Positions 31,190 through 41,585 are shown, counted from the first letter of the stretch. The stretch: 64,000 nucleotides of DNA from Limnohabitans sp. B9-3 (GCF_002778325.1 NZ_NESI01000004.1:1-64000), one strand, 5' to 3'. The notes: generated from the letters alone by a model not told the origin. A program made the numbers and translations.

Positions 31190-33654
31190 ATCACCCCCAT
31201 CCGCTTGAGGTGCTCACCCACCTTGGCCGACAGGGCCTCCACCTCATCTTCCAGAGCAGGCAGCGGCGTGGCATAGCGTTCGGCCAGTTCGCGGATGCGG
31301 CGGGTCAGGGTTTGGCTCACGCGGTCCAGTTCGGCTTGCAGACTGGTTTGCAAGGTGGCCAGCCATTTGTCGTGCACCACCAGTTGTTGGGTTTCTGCTT
31401 CGGTTAGCGTGGCGTAGCGGCTGTAGGCTTTTTGCTCCAGCGCGGCGTCCAGCGTTTTCACGGTTTTCTTGAGGGTGGCTTCTTCGTCGCTGAGTTTGAG
31501 CCAAGTTTTCAGCACCGCCAACTCGTCAGCAGCATCCGCATCGTTGCCGATTTCCTTGATGCGGCTTTTCACTTCTTTGTCGTTGATTTTTTCGAAGCCG
31601 GCAAAGGTCATGTCTTCGGCGCTGTGCTCTTCTTCCAGCTCGGCCAGTTGGGCGCTCACGGCGTCGAGCTCGGCCTGTTTGGCGTCGAGTGCGGCTTGTT
31701 CGGCGGCGTAGTAGCGGGCAATCAGCAAGGCCCGGGGAATCAGGTCACTCTTGTAGCGGCGTTTGTTGACCACAAAGTCGTGCGCTTCGGGCCACACCAG
31801 TTTGTTGTCTTTGTTTTTGACTTGCACCACTTCGCGCAGGGTGCGTGCGCTGGCCCAGCCGTCTTGCACCAGCAGGTACACGTCGTCTTGCATGACCTCG
31901 GCCCAATAGTCCATGAGGTGTTGGTACACGTCATACGCGTCCACCAAGGGCACGGGCTTGAAGGTGGCCAGCAGGTCTTCGGCCAGTTGCTCCACCAGGG
32001 CTTTGGGTTTGTCGCCGGGCTGAATGCCTGGCAGTGCAGGCAAGTTGCGAGTTTGCCATGCGGCAAAGCTGCTGGTGGCTTGGGTGTTGAAGGCCACAAA
32101 CTCGGGGTGGGCCAGCACGGCGGCCTTCACCTCGTTCATGGGTTGTTGCAGCTGGGCATAGCCTTCGCGCAGGTGTTTAAACAGCATGTTGCGCAAGGCG
32201 GGCATGACCTTCCAGTAGGCGGCCAGTGCGTCCAGGTCGCGGTTGGGGATGCCGCCCGTCATGTGGGCTTGCAGGTCTTGAATGTCTTCGGCCTCTGTGC
32301 TGTCGATGTAGCGCGGCAGGTTGAGGTTGTAGGCGTTTTTGTCGCTGGCAATTTCATCCAACGGCACCATGCGGGCGAAGCCAGCCAAGTCTTCGAGCTT
32401 GTCAAACGCATCGACGATTTTGTGGATGTCTTGCTCGCGCAGTTTGTTTTTGTTGCCGTCTTTGATGAAGCCTTTGCTGGCGTCGATCATCATCACGCCC
32501 TTGCGGGCGTTGGCGTTTTGCTTGTCCAGCACCAACACACAGGCCGGAATGCCCGTGCCATAAAACAGGTTGGCAGGCAGGCCGATGATGCCTTTCAAGA
32601 TGCCGGACTTGACGAGCTTTTCGCGAATCACCGCCTCGGCATTGCCCCTGAACAACACCCCGTGCGGCAAGATGCAGGCAGCTTTGCCGCTGCTGTTCAT
32701 GCTGCGGATGATGTGCATGAGGTAGGCGTAGTCGCCCTGCTTGGGTGGCGGCACGCCCCAGCCAAAGCGTTGGTACGGGTCGCTGGCACCGCTGTCGCCC
32801 AAGGTCAGACCCGTGCTCCACTCTTTGTCGCTGAATGGTGGGTTGGCCACTACGTAGTCGTAGGTGCGAAGCTGTTCGCCGTCTTTGAACTTGGGCGCAG
32901 TGAGCGTGTTGCCGCTCAGCACATTGGCCGTGGGGAAGTCGTGCAAGATCATGTTCATGCGGGCCAGGCCCGCTGTGGTCACGTCTTTTTCTTGGCCTTC
33001 AAGGGTGATTTGCTTGCCTGCCTCGGCAGCTACTTTGAGCAGCAGCGATCCGGACCCACAGGTGGGGTCGTATGCCGTGGTTTTGGCGCTGGTGTTGTCG
33101 GGGCCAACGCCCAGCACCTTGGCCAGAATGCGGCTGACTTCGCTGGGGGTGTAGAACTGGCCTTTGCTTTTGCCCGAGTCTTGCGCGAAGTGGCGCATGA
33201 GGAATTCATATGCATCGCCCAGGATGTCGTCGTGGTCAGCGCGGTTTTGCGAAAAGTCCAGCTCGGGCTTTTGGAAAATGGCAATCAGGTTACCCAGCCG
33301 CTCAACCATTTCCTTGCCTTCGCCCAGTTTGTTGGGGTCGTTGAAGTCCGGAAAGTCGCTGCGGGCCAGTTTGCTGTTGGCATCAATCAGCGGCTGGATG
33401 ATCTGGGTGTTGATCTTGTCGCCAATGTCGCTCTTGCCCTTCAGCTCAATCATGTCCTTGAAGCTGCCCCCTTGGGGGATGACCACCGCCGGGGCAAAGT
33501 CGTCGCTGTTGGCGTACTTGTCGCTCACGTATTTAATGAACAGCATGAACAGGACGTAGTCCTTGTACTGGCTGGCATCCATGCCCCCGCGCAATGCGTC
33601 GCAAGAGGCCCAAAGGGAGGAATACAGGTCGGATTTTTTGATGGCCATAGCCAA
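31180..33654 (-). CDS. hsdM: Type I restriction methyltransferase subunit HsdM
   Basis: The 824-residue protein is larger than a typical HsdM (about 500–550). It has an N-terminal HsdM_N helical domain (SLWASCDALRGGMDASQYKDYVLFMLFIKYVSDKYA) and an N6-adenine methyltransferase domain with the SAM site YDPTCGSGSLLLK and catalytic NPPF (VANPPFSDKEW). It continues with an additional C-terminal region of about 250 residues rich in predicted coiled coil (DAKQAELDAVSAQLAELEEE). Larger M subunits with such tails exist in some type I systems. It is the first gene of the operon and divergent from trmB across 93 bp, which must hold both promoters. Confidence 0.95.
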   Translation of the reverse strand: MAMAIKKSDLYSSLWASCDALRGGMDASQYKDYVLFMLFIKYVSDKYANSDDFAPAVVIPQGGSFKDMIELKGKSDIGDKINTQIIQPLIDANSKLARSDFPDFNDPNKLGEGKEMVERLGNLIAIFQKPELDFSQNRADHDDILGDAYEFLMRHFAQDSGKSKGQFYTPSEVSRILAKVLGVGPDNTSAKTTAYDPTCGSGSLLLKVAAEAGKQITLEGQEKDVTTAGLARMNMILHDFPTANVLSGNTLTAPKFKDGEQLRTYDYVVANPPFSDKEWSTGLTLGDSGASDPYQRFGWGVPPPKQGDYAYLMHIIRSMNSSGKAACILPHGVLFRGNAEAVIREKLVKSGILKGIIGLPANLFYGTGIPACVLVLDKQNANARKGVMMIDASKGFIKDGNKNKLREQDIHKIVDAFDKLEDLAGFARMVPLDEIASDKNAYNLNLPRYIDSTEAEDIQDLQAHMTGGIPNRDLDALAAYWKVMPALRNMLFKHLREGYAQLQQPMNEVKAAVLAHPEFVAFNTQATSSFAAWQTRNLPALPGIQPGDKPKALVEQLAEDLLATFKPVPLVDAYDVYQHLMDYWAEVMQDDVYLLVQDGWASARTLREVVQVKNKDNKLVWPEAHDFVVNKRRYKSDLIPRALLIARYYAAEQAALDAKQAELDAVSAQLAELEEEHSAEDMTFAGFEKINDKEVKSRIKEIGNDADAADELAVLKTWLKLSDEEATLKKTVKTLDAALEQKAYSRYATLTEAETQQLVVHDKWLATLQTSLQAELDRVSQTLTRRIRELAERYATPLPALEDEVEALSAKVGEHLKRMGVIWG

Positions 33655-33747
33655 TGATTATTAGTGATTTGAGATCCTATAAATTCACCAGAATTTGGCA
33701 TGCTCTAGTCCCACGATAATCACCGGTAACTGAAAGACTCGCTTGCC

Positions 33748-34473
33748 ATGACCGCCGACACACCCACCACTCCAGACGCCACAAAATCCGACGCCCCCTT
33801 CATGCGCGTCATCAAAACCTACGTGCTGCGCGCGGGGCGTATGGGGCCTGGTCAGACGCGTGCTTTTGAGCAGTTCGGCCCGCAGTTTTTGGTGCCCTAC
33901 ACGCCTGAGCGTTTGGACACCGCCGCCACTTTTGGCCGCACCGCTCCCCTGATTTTGGAAATCGGCTTTGGCATGGGCGACGCGACCGCCAAAATTGCGC
34001 AGACCCGACCTGACGACAACTTTTTGTGTTGCGAAGTACATGCTCCCGGTGTGGGCGCGTTGCTCAAGCGCTGCGGCGAAGAAAGCATTGGCAATATCCG
34101 CATCGTGCAGCACGACGCGATCGAGGTGATGGACCACATGCTGGGCGAAAACAGCCTCGACGGTGTGCACATCTTCTTTCCCGACCCTTGGCACAAGAGC
34201 CGTCACCACAAACGCCGTTTGATTCAAAGCGCGTTTGTCAACCGCTTGGCCAAACACATCAAACCCGGCGGCTATCTGCACTTGGCCACCGACTGGCAAC
34301 CGTATTCAGAGCAAATGATGCACGTGGTGTCCGCCGAGCCCTTGCTCAAAAACACCGCAACAGACCCCAGCGGCTTTGCCGAAAAGCCCGCCTACCGCCC
34401 GCTCACGAAGTTTGAAAACCGTGGCTTGAAACTCGGTCACGGCGTGTGGGACTTGGTGTTCACCAAGGTCTAA
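33748..34473 (+). CDS. trmB: tRNA (guanine-N7-)-methyltransferase
   Basis: TrmB makes m7G46 in tRNA variable loops. The 241-residue protein has the SAM-binding strand [18 protein letters not shown], then the family signature [17 protein letters not shown] and a C-terminal [19 protein letters not shown]. Its N-terminal extension (about 40 residues) includes the [14 protein letters not shown] motif. It diverges from the hsdM operon and is followed 20 bases later by a pseudouridine synthase gene, so two RNA-modification genes are likely co-transcribed. Confidence 0.96.
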   Translation: MTADTPTTPDATKSDAPFMRVIKTYVLRAGRMGPGQTRAFEQFGPQFLVPYTPERLDTAATFGRTAPLILEIGFGMGDATAKIAQTRPDDNFLCCEVHAPGVGALLKRCGEESIGNIRIVQHDAIEVMDHMLGENSLDGVHIFFPDPWHKSRHHKRRLIQSAFVNRLAKHIKPGGYLHLATDWQPYSEQMMHVVSAEPLLKNTATDPSGFAEKPAYRPLTKFENRGLKLGHGVWDLVFTKV

Positions 34474-34493
34474 CACCTCTGAAAACCACTCCC

Positions 34494-35390
34494 ATGCGAA
34501 TCCCCACGCGCAACGGCGTAGGTGCCAGCCGCGTGTCGCTGCCGGTTGGACCTTGGTCCACGGTGTTGGATTTCTTGCTGGAGCGCATGCCCGACATTTC
34601 GCGCGACGAGTGGTTGCAACGCTTCGATGACCAACTGGTGCTGGATGAATCCGCGCAACCTGTCAAAGCCACGCAGACCTACAAGCCACGCACCAAGCTT
34701 TACTACTACCGCCACATCGCCAACGAACCGGTGCTGCCCGAAAAAGCCAGCCTCGTGTTTGAAGACGACCGTTTGCTGGTGGCCGACAAACCGCACTTCA
34801 TGCCGGTCACGCCTGCGGGTCGTTATGTGCAACAAAGTTTGTTGGTACAGCTCAAACACCTCACCAGCAATGACGACCTCGTGCCCCTGCACCGCATCGA
34901 CCGCGAAACCGCTGGACTCGTGATGTTTGGCAAGCGCCTGCAAGATCGCGATGCCTATCACGCCTTGTTTCGCGACAAAAAAATGCACAAGGTGTACGAA
35001 GCGGTGGCGGCCTACGACCCCGCGCTTGAATTGCCACGCGTACACATCAGTCGCCTAAAGCCCGACGAACTTTTTTTCAGAACTCAAGAAGTGGATGGCG
35101 AGCCCAACAGTGAAACACGCATCAGCCTGCTCAAAATAGAGGGTGCGCGCGCGCTGTACCAGTTAGAGCCCGTCAGCGGCAAGCGCCACCAACTGCGCGT
35201 ACACATGATGGCACTGGGCTTGCCACTCGAAGGCGACCAGTTTTACCCCACAGTTTTACGCGGGCCAGATGCAGACGAAGACTTCAGCCAGCCGTTGCAG
35301 CTGCTGGCCAAAAGCGTCGCCTTTACCGACCCCGTCACAGGGCAAGACCGAGAGTTTCACAGCGCAATGCGTTTGAGCATCGCGCTTTAG
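34494..35390 (+). CDS. RluA-family pseudouridine synthase
   Basis: The start at ATG 34494 gives about 298 residues. The RluA catalytic motif is HRIDRETAGLVMFGK, where Asp in RIDRETAG is the nucleophile, preceded by LVFEDDRLLVADKPHFMPVTP. The end has SGKRHQLRVHMMALGLPLEGD. The family modifies specific uridines in rRNA or tRNA; this member lacks an evident S4 domain and its target is unknown. It immediately follows trmB. Confidence 0.88.
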   Translation: MRIPTRNGVGASRVSLPVGPWSTVLDFLLERMPDISRDEWLQRFDDQLVLDESAQPVKATQTYKPRTKLYYYRHIANEPVLPEKASLVFEDDRLLVADKPHFMPVTPAGRYVQQSLLVQLKHLTSNDDLVPLHRIDRETAGLVMFGKRLQDRDAYHALFRDKKMHKVYEAVAAYDPALELPRVHISRLKPDELFFRTQEVDGEPNSETRISLLKIEGARALYQLEPVSGKRHQLRVHMMALGLPLEGDQFYPTVLRGPDADEDFSQPLQLLAKSVAFTDPVTGQDREFHSAMRLSIAL

Positions 35391-35458
35391 AGCTTCAAGC
35401 ATGAAGGCGCGAAGGCCCGAGGCATTGAAGCGTCAGGCCAACCCAACGCTTCCAACAT

Positions 35459-36595
35459 TTAAGCTTTGATTTCGCGTGCCGTGATTTGGTACTTGAAACT
35501 GTCAGGTGCGTAAGAGTCTGAGCGGCCATCCACCGTCTCAGCGACGGGGTACATCAAGAAACCCAAGCGGTCTTCTTTGCTGCCGGGCAAGGTCACATCG
35601 TGCGCCGTGTTCCAGCCCAGCCAGTTGCCTTCCCAGCCGCCGAACAGGCGGTTGTAGACGGGCTGCACGACGGCGTTGTCGGTGCGCTTGATCCACTCAG
35701 GTGTCTCCATGCGCATCACTTTGGCCACGTCAGCGGGGTCCATCGCCACCCAACCGTGGGCTTGCAAATACACCTCGGCACGGCAGTGTTGCGCGCCTTT
35801 CAAGCTGGCAGGGTTGCCCGACAACTCTTTGTAGCCAAAAGCCGAAGGCACCAAACGAATGCCGTACACATCGCGGGCGGGCACGCCGACCGAGCGGCAC
35901 AGGCCCACAAACAAGGCGTTGATGTCGGCGCATTTGCCGCCTAAGTTGCCCGTTTCCAGCATGGTTTTGATGTCGCCCTCACCGCAACCGCGTGTCTTGG
36001 GTTCGCGCCAAGCATTGGCCACGACCCAGTCGTAAATAGCGCGCGCTTTTTGGGCGTCGGTCTTCGCACCTTGCGTGGCTTTGAGGGCCGTGGTGCGCAC
36101 GATGCCGTCGGTCGGCAAGAAATGTGTGGCTCGGGTGTAGTGATGCAACGTACCCGCATCCTCTCGGGTGAATGCGTGCGCTGTGGGTTGATTGATGTCC
36201 ACAAAGCGGCTTTGGGTTTGCACGCGGCTGGTGATTTCGACAAACGGCGTGACGCCGGCAGCGAACTGGGTGTAGAGCATGCGAGCGCCGTCCACACCGT
36301 CGCTGGTGATGCGTGAGGTGCCGTTGGATTGGAAGCTGCTTTCCAGCGATTGCTGCCAATCCGAATTGATGCTGGGCACGGGCAACCAGACACGAGAGGC
36401 TGCACCTTTGACGTCGGCCAAGTCAACACGGGTGGTGACTTCAAACGTGCGCCATTGGCCCGCTTGTGGCTCGAAGCGGCGCGCAGTTTGGAAGTTTGTT
36501 TGGGAATTGGTTTGGGCCACAGCAAAGCCAGGCACACCAGAGAGGGCGCACGCAGCTGCGGCCCCCTTGAGAAGGGAACGACGCACGAGAGTCAT
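35459..36595 (-). CDS. Transglutaminase-like cysteine protein with Tat signal
   Basis: ATG at 36595 is preferred, since it gives a twin-arginine signal peptide (TLVRRSLLKGAAAACALSG...FAVAQ). The mature part has the transglutaminase core with Cys in NLGGKCADINALFVGLCRS, His in AQHCRAEVYLQAHGWVAMDPADV, and the following Asp. Proteins of this family are often annotated as transglutaminase-domain or cysteine peptidases with unknown substrate. Export by Tat suggests it folds before translocation. It faces the rluA-type gene convergently and follows tlpA on the same strand with about 130 bp between them. Confidence 0.85.
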   Translation of the reverse strand: MTLVRRSLLKGAAAACALSGVPGFAVAQTNSQTNFQTARRFEPQAGQWRTFEVTTRVDLADVKGAASRVWLPVPSINSDWQQSLESSFQSNGTSRITSDGVDGARMLYTQFAAGVTPFVEITSRVQTQSRFVDINQPTAHAFTREDAGTLHHYTRATHFLPTDGIVRTTALKATQGAKTDAQKARAIYDWVVANAWREPKTRGCGEGDIKTMLETGNLGGKCADINALFVGLCRSVGVPARDVYGIRLVPSAFGYKELSGNPASLKGAQHCRAEVYLQAHGWVAMDPADVAKVMRMETPEWIKRTDNAVVQPVYNRLFGGWEGNWLGWNTAHDVTLPGSKEDRLGFLMYPVAETVDGRSDSYAPDSFKYQITAREIKA

Positions 36596-36723
36596 GAAAG
36601 AGAGCTCCGAATAGTGAATGAGACCTGTCGGCACATGCAAGGCGATCACGCGAGATGAAACAACGCGCCGCACCTATGCCCCGAAGGCAGGTCACCTCAC
36701 ACAAAGCGCATGAGGCGCGCAGA

Positions 36724-37335
36724 TTATCGCTTGGGGGTAGCCACCTTCGATGGCACGTTGGAGATGGGAACGGTTTGGCGTACATCGGCCAACCATGTAT
36801 TCGCCTGCGGCCCACTCCAGTCCACATCCCCCATCACGCGCCAGCGGGCTTGGCCGTTAGGAGCAATGAGGATGGTGGTGGGGTAGACGGCCACGCCCCA
36901 CCGCTTGGCCAACTCGCCTTTGGGGTCTGAAATGACTGGGAACGTCATGCCCGTGCTTTGCATGTATCGGGCTGCGCGTGCAGCAGGTTCTCGCACGTTG
37001 ATGGTGAGCACCACGGTTTGGCTGTCGCTGATGTCATGCAGGGTTTGCAACGTGGGCAATTCGTCTTTACACGGCGCGCACCAAGTGGCCCAAAAATTGA
37101 GAACGACCACTTTGCCTGTTAGCTCAGCTGTGGTCCACGCTTTGCCTTGCAAATCGACGGCTTCGATTTTGGGCGTCGCCGTGTTGGCGGGCCATGCGGT
37201 TTTATCAAACTGCGCCCAAGCATCCGTGGCCATCAAACTTGAAGCCAAGACGGCGAGGCAAACACCAAGAAAAAGGCCCAACACGGGTTGGGCCTTTGTT
37301 TGCATGTCTTGTGAACGTGAGTTCATGCGGATCAC
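36724..37335 (-). CDS. TlpA-family periplasmic thioredoxin
   Basis: The protein of about 203 residues has an N-terminal signal peptide ([24 protein letters not shown]) and a thioredoxin fold with the active site [13 protein letters not shown] (CAPC). TlpA/ResA-type proteins reduce disulfides in the periplasm, commonly for cytochrome c maturation. Its GTG start overlaps the alaS stop by 4 bases; an ATG at 37326 is an alternative. A terminator-like hairpin lies inside its signal-peptide codons (37269–37294), which may limit read-through from alaS. Confidence 0.88.
   Translation of the reverse strand: MIRMNSRSQDMQTKAQPVLGLFLGVCLAVLASSLMATDAWAQFDKTAWPANTATPKIEAVDLQGKAWTTAELTGKVVVLNFWATWCAPCKDELPTLQTLHDISDSQTVVLTINVREPAARAARYMQSTGMTFPVISDPKGELAKRWGVAVYPTTILIAPNGQARWRVMGDVDWSGPQANTWLADVRQTVPISNVPSKVATPKR
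37269..37294 (-). terminator. Terminator-like hairpin inside the tlpA signal-peptide codons
   Basis: GGCCCAAC (37275–37282) and GTTGGGCC (37287–37294) form an 8-bp perfect stem with a CCGT loop. On the minus strand it is followed by TTTTTCTT. This is a good intrinsic terminator, but it lies about 40 bases inside the tlpA coding sequence, just downstream of alaS. It could end alaS transcripts and attenuate tlpA. Confidence 0.6.
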
Positions 37336-39983
37336 AAGCGTTCAGTCACCCAAGCTTGCACACTGGCCAAAGCCTTGGGCAAGGCTGCAGCGTCAGTGCC
37401 ACCCGCCATCGCCATGTCCGGCTTGCCGCCACCTTTGCCGCCGACTTGCTGGGCCACAAAGTTGGCCAACTCGCCCGCCTTGACTTTGCCCACGTTGTCA
37501 GCGGTGACACCTGCAGCGATGTTCACCTTCTCGCCATCAACAGCCGCCAACACGATGACGGCCGACTTCATCTTGTCTTTGAGCTTGTCCATGGTGTCGC
37601 GCAAAGTTTTGGCGTCTGCGCCGTCGAGCTTGGCCACCAAAAGCTTGGTGCCTTTGATGTCCACCGCTTGCGTCAGCAGCTCATCGCTTTGCGCGGAAGC
37701 CACTTTGCCTTTGAGGGCCGACACTTCTTTTTCGAGGGTTTTGATTTGCTCCAACACTTGCGCCAAACGTGCGTTGAGTTCGGTGGGTGGCGCTTTGAGC
37801 GCACCAGCGGCTTGCGCCACAGAGTCTTCAAGGGACTGCAAATAAGCCAGCGCATTGGCGCCTGTGACGGCTTCAATGCGGCGTACACCAGCGGCCACAC
37901 CGCTCTCGCCCACCACTTTGAACAAGCCGATGTCGCCCGTGGCTTTGACGTGTGTGCCACCGCACAGCTCACGGCTAGAACCAATGTCGAGCACGCGCAC
38001 GGTCTCACCGTACTTCTCGCCAAACAACATCATGGCGCCAGTTTTCTGAGCGGACTCGATATCCATCACACGCGCTTGTGCTGCAGCGTTGGCCAAAATT
38101 TCGGCGTTGACCTTGGCTTCAATCTCCCGAATCTGCGCATCGGTGACGGGTGCGTTGTGCGCAAAGTCAAAACGGGTGCGCTCGGCATTCACCAAGCTGC
38201 CTTTTTGTTGCACGTGGTCGCCCAACACTTCACGCAAGGCTTTGTGCATCAAGTGGGTGGCAGAGTGGTTGCGCACGGTAGCTGCGCGCACTTGTGTGTT
38301 GACCTGTGCGTCGACGTGGTCGCCTACGGCCAACGTGCCTTGGGTCAAAGTGCCGTGGTGGCCAAACACATCGGCCTTGATTTTCAAGGTGTCTTCCACC
38401 GCAAAGCTGGCTGAACCACTGACCAACACGCCAGCATCGCCCACTTGGCCGCCGCTCTCGGCGTAGAAGGGGGTCGTGTCCAACACCACCACGCCCGTTT
38501 GGCCGTGCTTGAGTTCGGCCACGGCGTTGCCGTCTAAGTACACAGCCACCACTTTGGACGTGGCTTTGAGGTCGTCATAGCCCACAAACGTGTTGCCAGC
38601 GCCGGTGTAGTCCAAGGCCTTGTCCATTTTGAACTTGCCGGCGGCGCGGGCTTGGGATTTTTGTTTCTCCATCGCGGCGGCAAAGCCTGCTTCATCCACG
38701 CTCAAGCCACGCTCGCGGCACACGTCGGCCGACAAGTCGAGTGGAAAGCCGTAGGTGTCGTGCAGCTTGAAAGCCACATCACCCGGCAATACTTTCACGC
38801 CGCCTTCCAAAGCGGCATCCAAAATTTGCATGCCCACGCCAAGGGTTTCAAAGAAGCGTTCTTCTTCGGCCTTCAACACCGACGCAATGCGCTCGGCTTG
38901 GCTGGCCATATTGGGGTAAGCATCTCCCATGAGCTTGACCAAGTCAGGAACGAGTTTGTGGAAGAACGGTTTTTTCTGACCCAACAAATACCCGTGGCGA
39001 ATGGCGCGGCGGATGATGCGGCGTTGAACATAGCCACGGCCTTCGTTGCTGGGCACCACGCCGTCGCTCACCAAGAACGAGGTGGCCCGGATGTGGTCTG
39101 CAATCACACGCAAGCTCTTATGGCCCAGATCGGTGCAGCCGGTTTCGCGTGACGCGGCTTTGATGAGCGCATCAAAAATGTCGATTTCGTAGTTGCTGTG
39201 CACATGTTGCAAGATAGCCGCCAAGCGCTCGAGGCCCATGCCCGTGTCCACGCAAGGCGCGGGCAGTGGTGTTACGGCGCCTGTATCGTCCATGTTGAAC
39301 TGCATGAACACGTTGTTCCAAATCTCAATAAAGCGGTCACCGTCTTCATCGGGGCTGCCGGGCGGGCCGCCTGGGATGTGGTCGCCGTGGTCGTAGAAGA
39401 TTTCAGAACAAGGACCGCAAGGGCCGGTGTCGGCCATCATCCAAAAGTTATCGCTCTTGTAGCGGCCGCCTTTGTTGTCGCCAATTCGGATGATGCGGGT
39501 TTCTTGCACGATGCGCTCAGGCGTCCAGCCGGCCTTGACAAAAATGCCGTGCCAAATGTCATACGCCTCGTCGTCTTCCATGTACACAGTGGCATAGAGC
39601 TTGTCGGCGGGCAATTTGTAAACCTCGGTCAACAACTCCCAAGCCCACTGCAACGATTCGCGTTTGAAGTAGTCACCAAACGACCAGTTGCCCAGCATTT
39701 CGAAGAAGGTGTGGTGGCGGGCGGTGTAGCCCACGTTTTCTAAGTCGTTGTGTTTGCCGCCGGCGCGCAAGCAGGCTTGGACTGAGGCTGCGCGCACGTA
39801 AGAGCGCTTGTCTTCGCCCAAGAACACGTCTTTGAACTGGACCATGCCCGAGTTGGTGAACATCAAGGTGGGGTCATTGCCCGGCACCAGGGGGCTAGAG
39901 GCCACCACGGTGTGGCCTTTGGACTCGAAGAAGTCCAAGAACGTTTTGCGGATGTCGGCGACGGTGAATTGCGGTTTAGTCAT
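37332..39983 (-). CDS. alaS: Alanyl-tRNA synthetase
   Basis: The 883-residue enzyme is full length. It shows the class II aminoacylation core ([41 protein letters not shown]), the tRNA-recognition helical domain, the editing domain with zinc-type motifs [11 protein letters not shown] and CGGTHV, and a C-terminal C-Ala region ([13 protein letters not shown]). It is translationally coupled to the TlpA gene through a 4-base overlap. A divergent aldehyde dehydrogenase gene begins 88 bp away. Confidence 0.97.
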   Translation of the reverse strand: MTKPQFTVADIRKTFLDFFESKGHTVVASSPLVPGNDPTLMFTNSGMVQFKDVFLGEDKRSYVRAASVQACLRAGGKHNDLENVGYTARHHTFFEMLGNWSFGDYFKRESLQWAWELLTEVYKLPADKLYATVYMEDDEAYDIWHGIFVKAGWTPERIVQETRIIRIGDNKGGRYKSDNFWMMADTGPCGPCSEIFYDHGDHIPGGPPGSPDEDGDRFIEIWNNVFMQFNMDDTGAVTPLPAPCVDTGMGLERLAAILQHVHSNYEIDIFDALIKAASRETGCTDLGHKSLRVIADHIRATSFLVSDGVVPSNEGRGYVQRRIIRRAIRHGYLLGQKKPFFHKLVPDLVKLMGDAYPNMASQAERIASVLKAEEERFFETLGVGMQILDAALEGGVKVLPGDVAFKLHDTYGFPLDLSADVCRERGLSVDEAGFAAAMEKQKSQARAAGKFKMDKALDYTGAGNTFVGYDDLKATSKVVAVYLDGNAVAELKHGQTGVVVLDTTPFYAESGGQVGDAGVLVSGSASFAVEDTLKIKADVFGHHGTLTQGTLAVGDHVDAQVNTQVRAATVRNHSATHLMHKALREVLGDHVQQKGSLVNAERTRFDFAHNAPVTDAQIREIEAKVNAEILANAAAQARVMDIESAQKTGAMMLFGEKYGETVRVLDIGSSRELCGGTHVKATGDIGLFKVVGESGVAAGVRRIEAVTGANALAYLQSLEDSVAQAAGALKAPPTELNARLAQVLEQIKTLEKEVSALKGKVASAQSDELLTQAVDIKGTKLLVAKLDGADAKTLRDTMDKLKDKMKSAVIVLAAVDGEKVNIAAGVTADNVGKVKAGELANFVAQQVGGKGGGKPDMAMAGGTDAAALPKALASVQAWVTERL

Positions 39984-40071
39984 CCTGAAATTATAAGTTT
40001 GGGTGTCACCCCAGGGTCATTCAGGCTACCGACCCAGCGGTATGCTCGGTGCATTGAATTTGGAGACCCAC

Positions 40072-41550
40072 ATGGACATGAAAACAGCGCCCCTTTCTTT
40101 GCTCAACGACCCCAGCTTGCTCAAGACCGACGCCTTGATCAACGGTCAATGGATACAAGGCGCCAGCCGTTTCGATGTGCTTGACCCCGCCACCGGCAAA
40201 AAACTGGCCGATGTGGCCAACCTTGGGGCTCAAGATGCCGAAGCCGCCATCAACGCCGCCAATGCGGCTTGGCCTGCGTGGCGCAACAAAACCGGCAAAG
40301 AGCGCAGCATTTTGTTGCGCAAGTGGTACGACCTGTTGATGGCCAACCAAGAAGACTTGGGCCGCATCATGACCGCCGAGCAAGGCAAACCCTTTGCCGA
40401 AGCCAAGGGCGAAGTGGCCTACGGCGCGAGCTTTGTGGAATGGTTTGCTGAAGAAGCCAAGCGCGTGAACGGCGAAACCTTGCCCCAGTTCGACAACAAC
40501 CGCCGCTTGATGGTGCTCAAGCAGCCCATTGGCGTGTGCGCCGCCATCACGCCATGGAACTTCCCGCTGGCCATGATCACCCGCAAGGTTGCTCCAGCCC
40601 TGGCTGCAGGCTGCCCCGTGATCATCAAACCCGCCGAACTCACACCGCTCACCGCCTTAGCGGCTGCCGAGCTGGCTATTCGCGCAGGCATCCCTGCTGG
40701 CGTGTTGAACATCCTCACCGCCGACAGCGACAACAGCATTGCCGTGGGCAAAGTGTTCTGCTCACACGACGTGGTGCGCCACATCAGCTTCACAGGCTCT
40801 ACCGAGGTGGGCCGCATCTTGATGGCGCAGTCGGCACCCAGCATCAAGAAACTGGCCTTGGAACTGGGCGGCAACGCCCCCTTCATCGTGTTTGACGATG
40901 CCGACATCGACAGCGCCGTCGAAGGTGCGATGGCGAGTAAATACCGTAACGCGGGCCAAACTTGCGTCTGCGCCAACCGTATTTACGTGCAAGACGCGGT
41001 GTACGACGAGTTTGTGCAAAAGTTCGCTGCCAAGGTCAAAGCGCTTAAGGTCGGCAACGGCTTTGAGGACGGCGTGATGCAAGGCCCACTGATCGAAGAT
41101 GCGGCCGTCGAAAAAGTCGAGCGCCATGTGCAAGACGCGCTCGCCAAAGGCGGCAAACTGATCACCGGCGGCCACAAAATCGGCGGCCAGTTCTTCGAAC
41201 CCACCGTCATTGCCGATGCCCGAGCCGACATGCTCTGCGCCCGCGAAGAAACCTTCGGCCCCTTCGCCCCCGTGTTCCGCTTCCACAACGACCAAGAAGC
41301 CATCGATGCCGCTAACAACACCGAGTTTGGTTTGGCCAGTTATTTCTACAGCCGCGACGTCGGCCGCATTTACCGCGTGAGCGAAGCGCTGGAGTACGGC
41401 ATGGTGGGCATCAACGTGGGCATCATCGCCACTGAACATGTGCCATTTGGCGGTGTCAAACAGTCCGGATTGGGGCGCGAAGGCTCCAGTCACGGCATGG
41501 ACGAATACCTAGAAATGAAGTACCTGTGTATTGGCGATATCTTGAAATAA
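40072..41550 (+). CDS. gabD: NAD(P)-dependent succinate-semialdehyde dehydrogenase
   Basis: The enzyme of 492 residues belongs to the aldehyde dehydrogenase superfamily, GabD subgroup. Catalytic Cys is in NAGQTCVCANRIYVQ, the general base Glu is in LELGGNAPF, and the coenzyme site includes TPWNFPLAMITRK and FTGSTEVGR. The reaction is succinate semialdehyde to succinate, typical of GABA or 4-hydroxybutyrate degradation. ATG at 40072 is selected because TGGAG lies 7 bases upstream. It diverges from alaS and precedes a small winged-helix gene. Confidence 0.93.
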   Translation: MDMKTAPLSLLNDPSLLKTDALINGQWIQGASRFDVLDPATGKKLADVANLGAQDAEAAINAANAAWPAWRNKTGKERSILLRKWYDLLMANQEDLGRIMTAEQGKPFAEAKGEVAYGASFVEWFAEEAKRVNGETLPQFDNNRRLMVLKQPIGVCAAITPWNFPLAMITRKVAPALAAGCPVIIKPAELTPLTALAAAELAIRAGIPAGVLNILTADSDNSIAVGKVFCSHDVVRHISFTGSTEVGRILMAQSAPSIKKLALELGGNAPFIVFDDADIDSAVEGAMASKYRNAGQTCVCANRIYVQDAVYDEFVQKFAAKVKALKVGNGFEDGVMQGPLIEDAAVEKVERHVQDALAKGGKLITGGHKIGGQFFEPTVIADARADMLCAREETFGPFAPVFRFHNDQEAIDAANNTEFGLASYFYSRDVGRIYRVSEALEYGMVGINVGIIATEHVPFGGVKQSGLGREGSSHGMDEYLEMKYLCIGDILK

Positions 41551-41585
41551 CATCAAAGTTAACAGCCACCCTTGATTTCAGGGAT

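Noticed and set aside
31432-33657. Very long open frame (741 codons) on the plus strand opposite hsdM
   Set aside because: It lies exactly antisense to hsdM, and its composition (Val, Gln, His, Ala-rich) is the shadow of codon bias in a GC-rich gene. hsdM has clear catalytic motifs.
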